Part shown: positions 49,256-64,000 of the stretch, one piece after another
Numbering within the stretch: the stretch's first letter is position 1
Layout: each line of letters begins with the position of its first letter
Source of the DNA: Mycolicibacterium sp. lyk4-40-TYG-92
Lineage (GTDB): Bacteria; Actinomycetota; Actinomycetes; Mycobacteriales; Mycobacteriaceae
Assembly: GCF_030209435.1 (NCBI RefSeq)
Contig: NZ_JARVRX010000001.1
Span: 620,001-684,000, forward strand
Length of the DNA stretch: 64,000 nucleotides
Direction: 5' to 3'
Notes under the pieces: model-generated
Told to the model about the DNA's origin: nothing
Databases searched by the model: none
Seen by the model: the letters and a program-made list of their open reading frames with translations, nothing else
Translations under genes and position numbers: made by a program

Positions 49256-50281
49256 ATGGGCGTCCAAATCGACGTAACGGGACTGAGTAAGTCCTTTGGC
49301 TCGTCGAAGATCTGGGAAGACGTCACTTTGACCATCCCCGCCGGCGAGGTCAGCGTCATGCTGGGCCCGTCCGGTACCGGTAAGTCGGTGTTCCTGAAAT
49401 CGCTGATCGGCCTGCTGCGCCCCGAGCGCGGCTCGATCGTCATCGACGGCACCAACATCATCGAGTGCTCGGCCAAGGAGCTCTACGAGATCCGCACCCT
49501 GTTCGGTGTGCTGTTCCAGGACGGCGCGCTGTTCGGCTCGATGAACATCTACGACAACACGGCCTTCCCGCTGCGCGAGCACACCAAGAAGTCCGAGTCC
49601 GAGATCCGCAAGATCGTCATGGAGAAGCTGGACGTCGTGGGTATGCCCAACGACGGTCACAAGTTCCCGGGCGAAATCTCCGGTGGTATGCGCAAGCGCG
49701 CCGGCCTGGCCCGCGCCCTCGTGCTCGACCCCAAGATCATCCTGGTCGACGAGCCGGACTCCGGTCTGGACCCAGTCCGTACCGCCTACCTGTCCCAGCT
49801 GCTGATCGACATCAACGCCCAGATCGACGCCACGGTCCTGATCGTGACGCACAACATCAACATCGTGCGTACGGTGCCGGACAACATCGGCATGCTCTAC
49901 CGCAAGCACCTGGTCATGTTCGGCCCCCGCGAGGTGCTGCTGACCAGTGAGGAGCCCGCGGTCAAGCAGTTCCTCAACGGTCGTCGTATCGGCCCCATCG
50001 GTATGTCCGAGGAGAAGGACGCCGCGACCGCGGCCGCCGAGCAGGCCGCGATCGACGCCGGTCACTCCGACGGTGGTGTGGAGGAGATCGAGGGTGTGCC
50101 GCCGCAGATCGAGGTGACCCCGGGAATGCCGGTCCGCCAGGCGGTGGCCCGCCGTCAGGCTCGCGTGCGCTCGATCCTCCACACCTTGCCGCCCGCCGCG
50201 CAGGCCGCCATCCTCGAGGACCTCAACAAGAGCGGCCGCGGCGCAGACGACCCGGTGACCGCTCAGATTCCGCGGGCCTGA
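49256..50281 (+). CDS. mkl: Mce transport ATPase Mkl (MceG)
   Basis: 341 residues from ATG 49256, chosen for GGAAGGG seven bases upstream; ATG 49223 is in frame but has no such site. ABC ATPase that powers the Mce lipid and sterol importers. Walker A GPSGTGKS is at residues 37-44, the signature is GEISGGMRKRAGLARAL, Walker B is IILVDEPDSGLDP, switch His in LIVTHN. The C-terminal extension (EEKDAATAAAEQAAIDAG, RRIGPIGMSEEKD) is specific to the mycobacterial proteins. Same gene order as Rv0655. Confidence 0.95.
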   Translation: MGVQIDVTGLSKSFGSSKIWEDVTLTIPAGEVSVMLGPSGTGKSVFLKSLIGLLRPERGSIVIDGTNIIECSAKELYEIRTLFGVLFQDGALFGSMNIYDNTAFPLREHTKKSESEIRKIVMEKLDVVGMPNDGHKFPGEISGGMRKRAGLARALVLDPKIILVDEPDSGLDPVRTAYLSQLLIDINAQIDATVLIVTHNINIVRTVPDNIGMLYRKHLVMFGPREVLLTSEEPAVKQFLNGRRIGPIGMSEEKDAATAAAEQAAIDAGHSDGGVEEIEGVPPQIEVTPGMPVRQAVARRQARVRSILHTLPPAAQAAILEDLNKSGRGADDPVTAQIPRA

Positions 50282-50296
50282 TCCGCAGAACCAGAG

Positions 50297-50334
50297 AAAT
50301 CGCGCCCGGGCTGATACCAGCCCGGGCGCGATTT
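50297..50334 (+). terminator. intrinsic terminator after mkl
   Basis: A perfect 17-bp stem, 50297-50313 against 50318-50334, with loop ATAC, starting 15 bases after the mkl stop and ending in ATTTGTTTCG. It insulates rpoB transcription. Confidence 0.92.
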
Positions 50335-50670
50335 GTTTCGGCGAGCGTGCGCACAGACCGCGAAATCTCCACTCCGCGGGCGCTGAGGGCGCACTCGAGG
50401 GGTTCCGAGGGCGTAGGCGGTCGGTGATCTTGGTCACGGCGCATCCGCCGGCGGCGCCGTGCGGGTGGCGCCGCGGCGCCTGCTGCGTCACGATGAGAGC
50501 GCCCCGGTTCGCGATTTACCGGCAAAACTCCACACCAAACACCGTGGCAAGTCTTGACTGACGCCCGCAAACGGGCCAATCTGTTGGGCAGCATGTATTC
50601 GAGGGTTTTGTTAATGGGTTCAGACGCCAGCCAGCGTTATCCGTTAAAACTCTCTCCAGGCATGCCGTGG

Positions 50671-50699
50671 TTGAGGAATGCGCCGTCCTACGCTAATGT
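50671..50699 (+). promoter_or_regulatory. sigma-A promoter of rpoB
   Basis: TTGAGG (50671-50676) and TAATGT (50694-50699) with the ideal 17-base spacer; -35 matches TTGACA at four positions, -10 matches TATAAT at four. The start site would be near 50706, about 185 bases before rpoB. Confidence 0.72.
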
Positions 50700-50889
50700 T
50701 GGACGTTGCGCTGGCTGCATCCTGCCCACCTCACCCGCACCTGACACCTTCTAGCCTGAGTCTTTCTCAGTGATCTAGACGCGTGCCCTGTGTCTTGTAA
50801 GGCCCGGACTGTGAGAACGCCAGCCGGACCGACACAGATAGAGCGGCATTTCGGACCGGTTTCGACCGGCACTGGAGTGGTCGCATCAG

Positions 50890-54393
<3,504 letters not shown>

Positions 54394-54408
54394 ACCGTCC
54401 GCCCGTAG

Positions 54409-58410
<4,002 letters not shown>

Positions 58411-58435
58411 TCGCTAGCGGGATCACCTTTCCCGC

Positions 58436-58491
58436 GAACAGACGTGAAAACCCCCAAGACCTTCGGGTTTTGGGGGTTTTCACGTCTGTTC
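58436..58491. repeat. 26-bp-stem hairpin after rpoC with UUCG loop; also left border of the second DUF559 cassette
   Basis: Arms 58436-58461 and 58466-58491 pair over 26 bp with one G-T wobble and a C(TTCG)G tetraloop, an exceptionally stable hairpin 25 bases after the rpoC stop. It can serve as the rpoC terminator. Its core CAGACGTGAAAACCCCCAA and the complement recur at 59448-59507 beyond the DUF559 gene. The right arm contains the first bases of that gene's stop codon. Confidence 0.88.
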
Positions 58492-59389
58492 ACCCCGCGA
58501 GTAGTGCGGTGTCCAGGTGGTGTCGGATTCGCGCACACAATTCCGCTGGATACCGCCGAACGTCTTCGATCACTGCCGGGATAGACACCCAACCACATTC
58601 GTGCAGGCGCGCCGTCTTCATCCGGTCGTGCTTGAAGGCCTCCGGGTTGGCGTGCCAGTCGACACTGTCGTACTCGGCAGCCACTCGGTAGTCGGGCCAG
58701 GCGAAATCGACTCTCCACAGTTGTCCGTGGCGATCTACGATCTCGTGCTGCAATTCCGGGGTCGGCAGTCCCCAGTCCATGAAGACCAGCCGCATCTCGG
58801 ACTCCATCGGCGACTCGGCCCGGCCGTCAGCGTGGGCCAACAGTTCACGCACTTTGACGACGCCACGTCGTCCGGACTGTTCACGAAGCGCGGCGTCGAG
58901 TTCGGCCCGCGAACAGGAGCCACTTCGGAGCGCCGCATCGAGCGTTGCCAACACCCTCGGCCGCCTCAACGTCCTAGCCACCTCGACGGCGGTCCAGGCC
59001 GGCGCTGTCGCCAGCCGGCCGTCGACGCGTTGTAGGGGCGCACCAATCCTCTGATGAACCATCAGCTCACGCATGGGTCGAACACGAACGCCCGGATCCA
59101 GGATGTGGAGCCGCTCGTCTGGCTCGGTGGCGAATCCATAGGCTTCAGCGGCTGTGTGCATACACATGACGATCTCTTTGCCGCAGGCAACATCCAGCGC
59201 AGCCAGGCGCTGGGCTCGGTCGGGCGTCTGCAACGCATAAACGCCACGACGCACCCGAATCAGCCGCCCGGCGCGGACTTGGACTTCAACGGCCTTCGGC
59301 GACAAGACAGTCAGCAATTGCTGTTTGGCCACCACGCCACCATTTGCCGCAAATAGCGCGTGCAGATCGTCAACCCCCACATGCCGCAT
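58490..59389 (-). CDS. AbiEi-type winged helix plus DUF559 (endonuclease-fold) protein, copy 2
   Basis: 299 residues from ATG 59389. N-terminal winged helix (LHALFAANGGVVAKQQLLTV, then VRAGRLIRVRRGVYAL) of the AbiEi antitoxin type, a middle part with APAWTAVEVARTLRRPRVL, and a C-terminal DUF559/Vsr-like domain with WRVDFAWPDYRVAAEYDSVD and RLHECGWVSIPAV; the Asp and Glu expected of the PD-(D/E)XK fold are present, unlike copy 1. No toxin gene is adjacent. An open frame continues upstream through the bordering hairpin, which is not a credible N terminus. Confidence 0.82.
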   Translation of the reverse strand: MRHVGVDDLHALFAANGGVVAKQQLLTVLSPKAVEVQVRAGRLIRVRRGVYALQTPDRAQRLAALDVACGKEIVMCMHTAAEAYGFATEPDERLHILDPGVRVRPMRELMVHQRIGAPLQRVDGRLATAPAWTAVEVARTLRRPRVLATLDAALRSGSCSRAELDAALREQSGRRGVVKVRELLAHADGRAESPMESEMRLVFMDWGLPTPELQHEIVDRHGQLWRVDFAWPDYRVAAEYDSVDWHANPEAFKHDRMKTARLHECGWVSIPAVIEDVRRYPAELCARIRHHLDTALLAG

Positions 59390-59447
59390 GGTTGCGGACC
59401 GGGCGGCAAAGTGGAATGCCCGAGCGCCGGAGCCTGTGGATAACTTG

Positions 59448-59507
59448 GCGAGCAGACGTGAAAACCCCCAAATGTGGCGATTTTTGGGGGTTTTCACGTC
59501 TGCTCGC
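59448..59507. repeat. 25-bp-stem hairpin, right border of the second DUF559 cassette
   Basis: Arms 59448-59472 and 59483-59507 are perfectly complementary over 25 bp with a 10-base loop. Its first 24 bases differ from the matching part of the rpoC-side hairpin (58434-58457) at one position only. It lies between the DUF559 start and the convergent-side stop of the FAD oxidoreductase at 59513, and both genes are on the minus strand, so on the oxidoreductase side it also could act as a terminator. Confidence 0.88.
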
Positions 59508-59512
59508 GGGGA

Positions 59513-60529
59513 TCAATTCGCCAGCAGGTTCACGGCCGCACCGAATACGCGCGGCAGTGCCGCGGCGGCGGGCACGATGCGGGACCGCACGGCCGGGACG
59601 GCGCCGGCGCGCACCAGCGCCTCGGTCAACAGTCGGTAGCGGCGGGTCAGGGCGCGCCAGCGGCGGTCGTACTCGTCGACCCGGTCGTGGACGACGCAGT
59701 CGACCAGCGCCTCGGCGGCGCTGAACGACAACCCGAGTCCTTCACCGGTCAATGCGTCGACATAGCCGGCGGCGTCGCCGACCAGCAGCACCCGGCCGGC
59801 AACCCGGGTACGCACCTGCTGCCGCAGCGGCCCGGCTGCCAGGTCGGGCCCGAAGTGATGTCCTTCGACGCGCTGTCGCAGTTCGTCGAACGCCGCGAAC
59901 TTGGCTTCGAAGCCCCCGCGACCGGCGGACAGGATCGCGATGCCGACGCAGTCGTCGGCCACCGGCGTCACGTACGCCTCGGCCTCGGGGCTCCAGTGCA
60001 CCTCGACGTGGTCGGTCCACGGCGCCATCTGGATGTGCCTGCGGATACCCCAGCGGCGCGGGCCGGTCGCCGGTCGTCCCAGCCCGAGGTCACGGCGGAT
60101 CGTCGAGTGCAGCCCGTCGGCCGCCACCAGATGGCGGGCCTCGATCCCCGCCGCACAGACGCCACGAGCGTCCTGCGTGATCTCGCCTGCCGCGGCGTGG
60201 ACGAACTTCACCCCGGCGGCGCGGGCCGCGTCGGACATCGCCGCGTGCAGCGTCGTCCGGCGGATCCCGCGGCCCACGCCGCCCCGGAACGGTGCCTCGA
60301 CCCGCGTCGTGCCCGCGTGATAGCTGATCCCGCGCAGCGTCGGGCCGGGCGCCGTCACGCCGAGCCGGTCGAGTTGGACAAGGGAGTGCGGCATCAGGCC
60401 CTCGCCGCAGGCCTTGTCGAGCGTGCCCGGCCGGCGCTCGATGACGACGGTCTTCAGACCCGCGCGCGCCGCATGCAGTGACGTCGCGAGTCCCGCCGGA
60501 CCGCCGCCGATCACCAGCAGGTCGATCAC
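59513..60529 (-). CDS. FAD-dependent oxidoreductase (geranylgeranyl reductase/hydroxylase-like)
   Basis: 338 residues from GTG 60529, which overlaps the upstream stop (GTGA). Rossmann FAD motif IDLLVIGGGPAGLATSLHAA, the DKACGEGLMP segment typical of geranylgeranyl reductase-like flavoproteins, HLVAADGLHSTIRRDLGL (the DG motif), and VLLVGDAAGYVDALTGEGLG (GD motif binding FAD ribityl). In type III PKS clusters the equivalent flavoprotein hydroxylates the methylated alkylresorcinol toward a quinone. Last gene of a three-gene operon. Confidence 0.88.
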   Translation of the reverse strand: MIDLLVIGGGPAGLATSLHAARAGLKTVVIERRPGTLDKACGEGLMPHSLVQLDRLGVTAPGPTLRGISYHAGTTRVEAPFRGGVGRGIRRTTLHAAMSDAARAAGVKFVHAAAGEITQDARGVCAAGIEARHLVAADGLHSTIRRDLGLGRPATGPRRWGIRRHIQMAPWTDHVEVHWSPEAEAYVTPVADDCVGIAILSAGRGGFEAKFAAFDELRQRVEGHHFGPDLAAGPLRQQVRTRVAGRVLLVGDAAGYVDALTGEGLGLSFSAAEALVDCVVHDRVDEYDRRWRALTRRYRLLTEALVRAGAVPAVRSRIVPAAAALPRVFGAAVNLLAN

Positions 60530-61035
60530 GACAGGCTCGCCAGCGCGGTGTTCTCGACGCGCAGCCGGATGCGCAGCAGCACCGCATTGAGCACGGTGAA
60601 CACCGTGGCCGTCAGCCACGCGGTGTGCACCAGGGGCAGCGCAATTCCCTCGGCCACCACCGCCACGTAGTTGGGGTGCGACAGCCACCGGTACGGACCG
60701 GCGACGACCCGCGCCGCACCCGGGATGACGATGACGCGGGTGTTCCACTGCGGGCCGAGCGTGCCGATGCACCACCACCGCAGGGCCTGCGACGCCAGCA
60801 CCACGGCGAGCATGGGCCAGCCGAGCGCGGGGAGGAACGGGCGGTCCAGCAGGGCGGGTTCGAGTACACACCCCGCGAGCAGCCCGACGTGCAGCACCAC
60901 CATGGCCGGGTAGTGGCCGAAGCCGTGCTCGGTGCCGCCGCGCGCCAGCGACCACGCCAGGTTCCGTTTGGAGACGACGAGCTCGACGAGGCGTTCGACC
61001 GCGACGGCCGCGATCAGCGTCAGGTACCAGGCCAC
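60526..61035 (-). CDS. isoprenylcysteine carboxyl methyltransferase-family membrane protein
   Basis: 169 residues, several transmembrane helices. The ICMT-type active site is visible in PYRWLSHPNYVAVVAEGIAL and LNAVLLRIRLRVEN, which bind SAM. In known type III PKS clusters this protein methylates the polyketide phenol rather than a prenyl-cysteine. It begins 4 bases after the PKS stop and overlaps the flavoprotein start, so the trio is one transcript. Confidence 0.88.
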   Translation of the reverse strand: MAWYLTLIAAVAVERLVELVVSKRNLAWSLARGGTEHGFGHYPAMVVLHVGLLAGCVLEPALLDRPFLPALGWPMLAVVLASQALRWWCIGTLGPQWNTRVIVIPGAARVVAGPYRWLSHPNYVAVVAEGIALPLVHTAWLTATVFTVLNAVLLRIRLRVENTALASLS

Positions 61036-61039
61036 GCGA

Positions 61040-62098
61040 TCAGCGCCACCGCAGCAGGACGAGTTCAGAGCAGAACCCCGGTCCCATCGCCATCATCAAC
61101 CCGAAACTCCCCGCGGGCGGGCGCTTGGCGATGGTGTCGTGCAGGACGTGCAGCACCGAGGCCGATGAGAGGTTGCCGACCTCGGCCAGCGAGCGCCATG
61201 TCAGCTCGAGGGCGTCGTCGGGCAGGCCGAGCGTGGTGGTGATCGCCTCGATCACCTTGGGGCCGCCGGGATGGCTGACCCAGGTGCGGATGTCGGCGGT
61301 CTCGAGGCCGTGCGCGGCGAGGAAGCCGGAGACGTCGTCGCCGAGGTAGGTCTCGACGACTTTCGGCACGTCGGGGGAGAGCACCAGGCGGAAGCCGCTC
61401 GAGTCGATGTCCCAGCCCATCGTCCGTTCCGAGTCGGGGTAGAGGTGGCTGCGGGAATCGAGCACTTCCGGCCCCATCGCGTCGATGGTCGCGGCGCGCC
61501 GGTCTCCGACCATGACGACGGCGCCGGCGCCGTCACCGAATAGACTGGAGCCGACGACGGTCGCCATCGAGGGTTGGGTCTTGGGCATCAGCGAGCAGAG
61601 CTCGACGGCCAGCAGTACCGCAACGGCGTCGGGCGCTCCGCGCAGGTAGTCGTTGACCCGCGCCACCCCGGCGGCGCCGGCGACACAACCCAGGCCGAAC
61701 AGCGGCACCCGCCGAACGTCGGGCCGCAATCCGATCCGGCCGGCGATGCGGGCATCGAGTGTCGGCACCGCCACCCCGGTCACGGTGGTGGTGTAGATGA
61801 TGTCGACGTCGGCGGGTGTCAGCCCGGCATCGTCCAGGGCGCCGAGGATCGCGGCGCAGCCGAGTGTCACGGCGTGTTCGATGAAGACGTCGTTGGCGCG
61901 GCCGAAGTCCGTCAGATCCGGATAGTCCGCCAGCGGCAGCACCGTGTGGCGGGTTTCGACCCTCGCGCTGCGGTGGAGTTTGCGGATCGCGTCCTCGTGC
62001 TCGCGGTAGCCGGGCAGCTCCAGCAGCGCATCGGTGATTTGTTCCTGGGTGTATCGGTGGGGCGGCAGTTCGCTACGGACACTTGCGATTACGCTCAT
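61040..62098 (-). CDS. type III polyketide synthase
   Basis: 352 residues from ATG 62098, preceded by GAGGAGGG. Chalcone-synthase-like thiolase fold: nucleophile Cys in [13 protein letters not shown], His in [14 protein letters not shown] and Asn in [16 protein letters not shown], the Cys-His-Asn triad. It extends a fatty acyl-CoA with malonyl or methylmalonyl units to alkylresorcinol or alkylpyrone products. With the methyltransferase and flavoprotein it matches the srsABC set of Streptomyces and the mycobacterial polyketide quinone clusters. Confidence 0.93.
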   Translation of the reverse strand: MSVIASVRSELPPHRYTQEQITDALLELPGYREHEDAIRKLHRSARVETRHTVLPLADYPDLTDFGRANDVFIEHAVTLGCAAILGALDDAGLTPADVDIIYTTTVTGVAVPTLDARIAGRIGLRPDVRRVPLFGLGCVAGAAGVARVNDYLRGAPDAVAVLLAVELCSLMPKTQPSMATVVGSSLFGDGAGAVVMVGDRRAATIDAMGPEVLDSRSHLYPDSERTMGWDIDSSGFRLVLSPDVPKVVETYLGDDVSGFLAAHGLETADIRTWVSHPGGPKVIEAITTTLGLPDDALELTWRSLAEVGNLSSASVLHVLHDTIAKRPPAGSFGLMMAMGPGFCSELVLLRWR

Positions 62099-62171
62099 GT
62101 TCCCTCCTCTGCCCAGACCACGAGATCGAGGCGTGCCGGGTTCACCGCCGCTACGAACTAGGCTGGGCCAC

Positions 62172-62921
62172 ATGCTGATTGGTTCTCACGTCGACAACAC
62201 CGATCCACTGGCCGCGGCCGCTGCCGACGGTGCCGATGTGGTGCAGTTCTTCCTGGGCAACCCGCAGAGCTGGAAGAAGCCCGCGCCGCGCGAGGACGCC
62301 GAGGTGCTGCGGGCGTCCACGGTGCCGCTCTACGTGCACGCGCCGTACCTGATCAACGTCGCGTCGGCCAACAACAAGGTGCGCATCCCGTCGCGCAAAA
62401 TCCTGCAGGACACGTGCGACGCCGCATCCGAGATCGGTGCGACGGCCGTGATCGTGCACGGCGGGCATGCCGACGACAACGACATGGAAGCCGGCTTCGA
62501 GCGGTGGGTGAAGGCGCTCGACGCGCTCAAGACCGACATGCCGGTGTACCTGGAGAACACCGCCGGCGGTGATCACGCCATGGCGCGGCACTTCGACACC
62601 ATCGCCCGGCTGTGGGACCGCATCGGCGACAAGGGCATCGGTTTCTGCCTGGACACCTGCCACGCCTGGGCGGCCGGCGAGGCGCTCGTCGACGCGGTGG
62701 AGCGCATCAAGTCCATCACCGGGCGGATCGATCTGGTGCACTGCAACGACTCCCGCGACGCCGCCGGTTCGGGGGCCGACCGGCACGCCAACTTCGGTTC
62801 GGGCCAGATCGACCCGCAGTTGCTGGCAGCGGTGGTGCGCGCCGCGGACGCTCCGGTCATCTGCGAGACGTCCGAGGACGGTCGCAAAGACGACATCGCG
62901 TTCCTCCGCGACAATGTTTAG
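62172..62921 (+). CDS. nfo: endonuclease IV (AP endonuclease)
   Basis: 249 residues from ATG 62172. TIM-barrel AP endonuclease of base-excision repair with three zinc ions: [65 protein letters not shown] and VICETSEDG contain the His, Asp and Glu ligands in the expected order. Counterpart of M. tuberculosis end (Rv0670), which also follows rpoC. Confidence 0.96.
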   Translation: MLIGSHVDNTDPLAAAAADGADVVQFFLGNPQSWKKPAPREDAEVLRASTVPLYVHAPYLINVASANNKVRIPSRKILQDTCDAASEIGATAVIVHGGHADDNDMEAGFERWVKALDALKTDMPVYLENTAGGDHAMARHFDTIARLWDRIGDKGIGFCLDTCHAWAAGEALVDAVERIKSITGRIDLVHCNDSRDAAGSGADRHANFGSGQIDPQLLAAVVRAADAPVICETSEDGRKDDIAFLRDNV

Positions 62922-62952
62922 TCACCGCCGCCAATTGTGATAGACACCACGG

Positions 62953-64000
62953 GTGCGAGACGCCAACACTGAGGTAGCAGAGACACCCGACGCCGGTTAC
63001 GAGCGTGGTCTGTCCGCCAGAACCGTGCAGATGATCGCGATCGGCGGGGCCATCGGTACCGGTCTGTTCTACGGCGCCGGCGGGGCCATCGAGAAGGCCG
63101 GCCCCGCGCTGATCCTGGCGTACCTGCTCGCCGGTCTGGCGGTTTTCGTCATCATGCGGGCGCTCGGTGAGTTGCTGGTGTACCGCCCGGTGTCGGGCAG
63201 CATCTCGGAGTACGCCGAGGAGTTCATGGGCCGGTTCGCCGGGTTCGCGAACGGGTGGACGTACTGGGCGGTGTGGGCGACGACGTGCATGGCCGAGATC
63301 ACCGTGGCCGGCAAGTACGTGCAGTACTGGCCGTGGGGTCATGACGTCCCGCAGTGGGTGACGGCGCTGGTCGTCCTCGTGGTGTTGTTCGTCGCGAACC
63401 TGATCTCGGTGAAGATCTTCGGTGAGGCCGAGTTCTGGTTCTCGATGATCAAGGTGACCGCGATCATCGGCATGATCATCATCGGCATCGGTGTGCTGCT
63501 GCCGATCGCCGGATTCGGCCCGGCCACCGGTCCGAGCCTGACCAACCTGTGGAACGACGGCGGCTTCTTCCCGACGGGCTTCAGCTCGGCATTGCTGAGC
63601 CTGCAGATCGTGGTGTTCGCCTACGTCGGTGTCGAGCTCGTCGGTGTCACCGCGGGTGAGGCCGAGAACCCCAAGGTGACGCTGCGCAAGGCCATCAACA
63701 CGCTGCCCTTCCGCATCGGCCTGTTCTACGTCGGCGCCCTGATCGTCATCCTGTCGATCCAGGGCTGGCGGCACTACCACGCCGGCCAGAGCCCGTTCGT
63801 CGCGGTGTTCCAATACCTCAACATCCCGGCGGCCGCGGGCATCGTGAACTTCATCCTGCTGACGGCGGCGCTGTCGTCGTGCAACTCGGGTATCTACTCG
63901 ACGGGCCGCATGGTGCGGAGCCTCGCCCAGCGCGGCGATGCCCCGGCCGGTCTGCAGACACTCAGCAGCCGGCACGTGCCGATGCTCGCCATCTGCTTCT
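62953..64000 (+). CDS. amino acid permease (APC superfamily), 3' end outside the window
   Basis: Starts at GTG 62953 and stays open to the window edge, giving 349 residues of a protein usually about 460-500 long. The first helix has the APC signature IAIGGAIGTGLFYGAGGAI, then GPALILAYLLAGLAVFVIMRA with ALGELLVYRPVSGSISEYAE, and FAYVGVELVGVTAGEAENP near residue 225. It resembles the AAT family (CycA/AnsP/GabP-like); the substrate cannot be told from this part. Confidence 0.9.
   Translation, partial: MRDANTEVAETPDAGYERGLSARTVQMIAIGGAIGTGLFYGAGGAIEKAGPALILAYLLAGLAVFVIMRALGELLVYRPVSGSISEYAEEFMGRFAGFANGWTYWAVWATTCMAEITVAGKYVQYWPWGHDVPQWVTALVVLVVLFVANLISVKIFGEAEFWFSMIKVTAIIGMIIIGIGVLLPIAGFGPATGPSLTNLWNDGGFFPTGFSSALLSLQIVVFAYVGVELVGVTAGEAENPKVTLRKAINTLPFRIGLFYVGALIVILSIQGWRHYHAGQSPFVAVFQYLNIPAAAGIVNFILLTAALSSCNSGIYSTGRMVRSLAQRGDAPAGLQTLSSRHVPMLAICF

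Larger units (their letters stand above)
50282..50889. other. 608-bp intergenic region upstream of rpoB
   Basis: It holds the mkl terminator (50297-50334), about 200 bp of sequence without recognisable features, then a promoter-rich part before rpoB. The best promoter is TTGAGG-17-TAATGT at 50671-50699; TTGACT followed by CAATCT near 50553-50581 is a weaker second candidate. A transcript from the main promoter would have a leader of about 185 bases. No protein-coding gene is supported. Confidence 0.7.

Noticed and set aside
59390..59497. Extra 36 N-terminal residues for the second DUF559 protein
   Set aside because: They are translated from the border hairpin itself; the ATG at 59389 starts the recognised winged-helix domain.
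60530..60955. A 142-residue extension upstream of the FAD oxidoreductase
   Set aside because: It overlaps the methyltransferase gene entirely, and the FAD-binding motif begins right at GTG 60529.

Overview
The window is a chromosomal segment of a fast-growing mycobacterium (Mycolicibacterium-like). This rests on hadABC, an MmaA4-type mycolic acid methyltransferase, the Mce ATPase gene mkl, a mycobacterial-type rpoB/rpoC pair, a mycothiol-dependent isomerase-family protein, a rifamycin ADP-ribosyltransferase (Arr) very close to the M. smegmatis type, and an exochelin-type formyltransferase behind an IdeR box. Base composition is high GC throughout except for a short AT-rich stretch near 29.7-30.0 kb. 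I see no insertion sequence, prophage, integrase or CRISPR array.

Layout. 1-10.9 kb is an accessory region: truncated hydrolase, ArsP-like permease, an ArsR/SRPBCC/isomerase operon, arr, cynR divergent from a small exported protein plus cyanase (cynS), an exported Ala/Ser/Val-rich protein, an L,D-transpeptidase, a UsfY-like membrane protein, a pirin-acetyltransferase fusion and an AhpD-like protein. 10.9-21.7 kb is the conserved recC-recB-recD operon with echA3, a membrane protein and a glyoxalase II-like hydrolase. 21.8-22.9 kb is a DUF559/AbiEi-type gene bracketed by related hairpins. 23-28 kb is the tRNA-Thr/tRNA-Met/rpmG/hadABC and tRNA-Trp/secE/nusG/rplK/rplA block. 28-32.7 kb carries a VanX-type dipeptidase, an endonuclease/exonuclease/phosphatase-fold membrane protein, a secreted glycoside hydrolase and the mycolic acid methyltransferase. 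32.9-39.1 kb has lipG and an ABC1 kinase, then MpaB oxygenase/TetR, two DinB proteins and a WYL regulator. 39.1-44.9 kb is a GH38 alpha-mannosidase / DUF7158-type / ROK kinase operon. 44.8-47.7 kb has an HxlR regulator, a DUF1772 protein and an iron-regulated formyltransferase plus ATP-grasp pair. 48-58.4 kb is rplJ-rplL, mkl, rpoB, rpoC. 58.4-62.1 kb is a second hairpin-bounded DUF559 gene and a type III polyketide synthase cluster; endonuclease IV and a truncated amino acid permease close the window.

The backbone (recCBD to rpoC to nfo) follows the order known from M. tuberculosis Rv0629c-Rv0670. The differences are discrete inserts: both DUF559 cassettes, the vanX/EEP/glycosidase block, the MpaB/TetR/DinB/WYL block, the HxlR/DUF1772/formyltransferase/ATP-grasp block and the type III PKS cluster.

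Regulatory sequence is unusually legible. Candidate operators lie by the ArsR, CynR, TetR, WYL and HxlR genes; there is an IdeR box at 45802-45820, sigma-A-like promoters before rpoB, rplJ and tRNA-Thr, and strong hairpin terminators after rplA, mmaA, tetR, rplL, mkl and rpoC. The most unusual pattern is that both DUF559/AbiEi-type genes, in unrelated positions, lie within about 1 kb between copies of a hairpin repeat specific to each locus.
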